Assembly (NCBI RefSeq): GCF_027943255.1
Contig: NC_072893.1
Coordinates: forward strand, 133,981,784-134,045,783
Reading direction: 5' to 3'
From: Anastrepha obliqua
Lineage: Eukaryota > Arthropoda > Insecta > Diptera > Tephritidae
Length of the DNA: 64,000 bases
Below are positions 61,501 to 64,000 of the stretch, piece by piece (within the stretch, counting starts at the first letter, position 1; every line of letters starts with the position of its first letter). Both the position numbers and the translations under genes were made by a program. Below the pieces are notes generated by a model that searched no databases, was not told the DNA's origin, and was given only the letters and a program-made list of their open reading frames with translations.

Positions 61501-63554
61501 AAGTTTCCATTGAAATCTGTACAAATGAGTCGCCAGTTCCCAGTAAGAGTCTAAAATCCAATAAAAATATTCGTTTCTGAGTCAAAGATAAGAGTTTTAT
61601 ATACAAATTATTCAGAATATACCTGTCCCGCAATGAAAAGTCGCTTGTTTAACCAATCTACGCTAATCTTCTTTGATTTGAATTCTTTAAATTTGTCTAA
61701 GGTGGGAATCGCGTACGTTTGCTTATCATCTAATAAAATTCTGCGAAAATGATAAGTTTTAGGAAAATAAAAATAAAAATATTCTCAATTTAAAATATCT
61801 TGTACCTCACGATATTCCCCGAAACATCTACAACGAAGAAAATATGTTCTCCTAAGAATGAGTATATAGCAAAATCATTTATGAGCTGATCGTTTTCAAA
61901 AACCAGTTCGGTATCCGTCAAAGGCTCAAAACTTTTGATTTTAATGCTGTATTCTCCGGCTATAATCGCCAGGTCGATATTATAAGAATTTCCATATATA
62001 GGCGCATCTTTCGTTTTGACAAATGTTTCAGCAGAACGGCCTTCTCCCTCTGTATTAAACATGGATAGTTTTAGTGTGTAATTCGTAGAAGGCAACAAAT
62101 GGGAAAACACAAAGTTTCGTTTATCGGACGACAAAGTCTTGTTGTAAACAATGGAAAATTTATGTAGTTAATCCTTTGTAAGTTTTTTATCACGAAAATA
62201 CCTGCATGTGCGACGAATTAGCGCTATCCAAAGATAAAATATAGCCTTTTAATGGGCCACAAATAAATACTCCTGGTTCCCAAAAGACGCTGATATGATT
62301 ATGATCCAAGGACATTGCTTCTTTGAATACTGGTTTTGAAAGTGGAACACCTTTAGCTGTAGTTGTAAACGTTTCCGTAGCGCGCGAATACACAACTTGA
62401 TTAGACAGTTCACCTAATTCCAGTTTGAATCGAAACTGAAATGAATACCAGTTGTTGACTAAATTTACTTAATTACTTTACGTAACAGTTTACTAATCAT
62501 AGCAACCTTATAGACAGTAAAGGGAATGAACTCATCAAACAGTTCGCAGGCAAAATGTTGGTTACAGTCGTAATTCACCAAGTTTCTCCAAAGTTGTGGC
62601 TCGGATATATTCCCCACAACATGTTGAAATTGTATGTGAACGCTCAACTGATAGTTTGCGAAGAAATATTTGGGCAATACAATGTTCCAATGCAACATTA
62701 GTGTATCTGAGTTATTAGATATTTTTATAAAGGGCTTTTCCAGTTGTATGGTTGATTCCACAATTTGTTTTTGGCGGTCCCAGTATAAATTTTGGCTCAA
62801 CTCGCATGCAAATGTGCACGGCAAATCAGTACTATGTAATTGTGTTGAAACCTGGTAAGAAGGAAAAAATAAGCGTGGGAATTAAAACCGAAGCCCAATA
62901 AATACACAACTTCCTGAACCTTATTGCGAACACATACTTACACATATTTTCTGACAAGTTTCAGAGTTTGCTAATGCTTCCCTCCATTGTCCACATCCTT
63001 TTATGCACTGTAAGAATCGGTATTCATTTTAAATTCTAAATGCACTCCTAGTAGATACTCAAGCACATGTACATACATATATTCGATCGGGTATACATAT
63101 ATGTATATGTATGTGTATGTATGTTTATAATATGCGTGCGTGCATGTAAGAGTTCACAGGTGGGGTTGCAAACTTAAACTTCTGGTGAGTCAACAAAATG
63201 AAGAGGGGAAACTCGAACTTCTACTTTTCCCCGGTTACGTACATACAAAGCATGAGAGGGTATGTGGTGCGATACAAAATTGACGGATATTGATTTGTGG
63301 TGCTATAACACATTTGGCTTCAAAGTGATTAAATGTTGGGATGAATGGTGTTCTAAGTGTTTATATGTTCAAATTTTAGAGTATGTTTAGGTTCTCTGGT
63401 TTCAAACCAGCGTTCATTATCCAGGTGAAAGTGAATAGTAGCGTGCAAACGTTCAGCTCAATTCAAATTATATACTTACTCTCGACTTGAAGCATGCGGG
63501 GTGATCGTTTTCCTTGCCGCAAGCCAACCCATATTCATTTAAGAAGTCAGCTGC
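55509..63554 (-). CDS. sev: Sevenless receptor tyrosine kinase (5' end beyond window)
   Basis: Eleven exons join in phase: 63554-63480, 63007-62942, 62851-62507, 62435-62202, 62137-61806, 61740-61623, 61550-57107, 57057-56738, 56673-56482, 56421-55991 and 55917-55509, for 2321 residues; the N-terminus is off the right edge. Sevenless is the photoreceptor R7 receptor for Boss and signals through Ras/MAPK. The ectodomain has the Cys-rich CIKGCGQW block, fibronectin-III repeats and YWTD-type propeller repeats (KMYWVDTLRNCVMRANLDGS). A basic run RRTKRIRR (57470-57447) could be the processing site that splits the receptor. The transmembrane helix (LVLAIITPAAIVSIFVLILV) ends the large exon. The kinase has GSGAFGEV, VAIK, HRDLACRN, DFG and WMAPES; it ends in SRL like Drosophila Sev. 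Oddity: the activation loop reads DFGLACDIYKSDYY, with Cys (56241-56239) where receptor kinases have Arg. Confidence 0.95.
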
Positions 63555-64000
63555 CTTTGAAATAGATAATAGATAGAAGATTTTTTTAGTTTTTAAGGAA
63601 GTAAAATAAATTATATAGATACATTAATTTATAATTTTTTTCCTAGCACCTGATATGCAAAGTTTTTCAAACTGGAGTTGATTTCTAGTACTGCTTTGCT
63701 TCGACAGCTATGGTTTCACAATTGGATTTTGTCTATTTTGATAGAAATATAAAATAGAAAATCTACAATTTATCAAAATGAGTTTTATTTCGCTCGAGAA
63801 CCGTATACAAATAACTAATAATCTTTCAACATGGCCCCAAATAAAAAATAGTTGGGCAATTTGTCTTAAAAATTCAGCTGGAAGTGCGCTTACCGTCAAC
63901 GCATCGAAATACTTTAACAACGTTTTTTAATAACGATACTGATGCTACGTGCTTTCAACAAGGCCAGTGAAGCGATCAATTTTTTGCGAACGAAATTTCC
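63555..64000. other. sevenless intron or upstream region
   Basis: Presumably intron between the 63554 exon and upstream sevenless exons outside the window. The open frame at 63708-63920 shows no sevenless homology. Confidence 0.4.

Noticed and set aside
63708..63920. Further sevenless exon or transposase tail at the right edge
   Set aside because: No match to sevenless blocks, no clean splice sites, and no recognisable transposase motif.

Overview
The window is eukaryotic nuclear DNA from a dipteran insect. It shows multi-exon genes with short GT-AG introns, a sevenless-type receptor tyrosine kinase, an RR-1 cuticle protein, AT-rich spacers full of TATG/CATA repeats, and a dense load of insect transposons. 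The repeat families (a tRNA-like SINE with an AT microsatellite tail, and a short element ending in CAA repeats) fit what I remember of true fruit flies (Tephritidae). That placement is inference; no species is proposed.

Layout. 1021-5607 (-): a complete eight-exon adaptor gene with a C-terminal SHB-type SH2 domain and, unusually, an N-terminal PHD-type zinc finger. 5608-11500: mostly empty spacer with a mariner relic. 11510-12492 (+): an RR-1 cuticle protein gene with TATA box, Inr and poly(A) signal. 12561-12780: a SINE. 12826-14981 (-): the first three coding exons of a gene whose remainder I cannot find. 16807-17640: BEL/Pao retrotransposon debris. 18263-19593 (+): a broken digestive-type carboxypeptidase. 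20100-21468 (-): the 3' exons of a gene with an AKAP2-C/MISP-like end, with a Mos1-like mariner (21549-22815) just upstream. 24106-28745: a decayed Tc1/mariner element, a 5'-truncated LINE with target-site duplication and a Tc1 relic. 28746-34395: mostly spacer with two candidate exons and a CAA-tailed short element. 34396-38179 (-): a complete six-exon gene joining an MBD, a PHD finger, an F-box and leucine-rich repeats. 39360-41763: an older transposase relic cut by an apparently intact Tc1-like transposon with 214-bp inverted repeats. 43510-51500 (+): a secreted somatomedin-B/thrombospondin-1 gene whose 6-kb intron carries a hAT element and a SINE. 52259-54504: a DNA transposon of a superfamily I cannot name. 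55509 to beyond the right edge (-): sevenless.

The genes do not form a pathway. Two of them (PHD plus SH2, and MBD-PHD-F-box-LRR) combine chromatin-reader folds with signalling or ubiquitin-ligase modules and are the most interesting protein architectures. Sevenless and the SH2 adaptor could in principle act in tyrosine-kinase signalling together, but nothing in the DNA links them. Exon boundaries were derived by hand from splice consensus and reading phase; all complete models close in phase.
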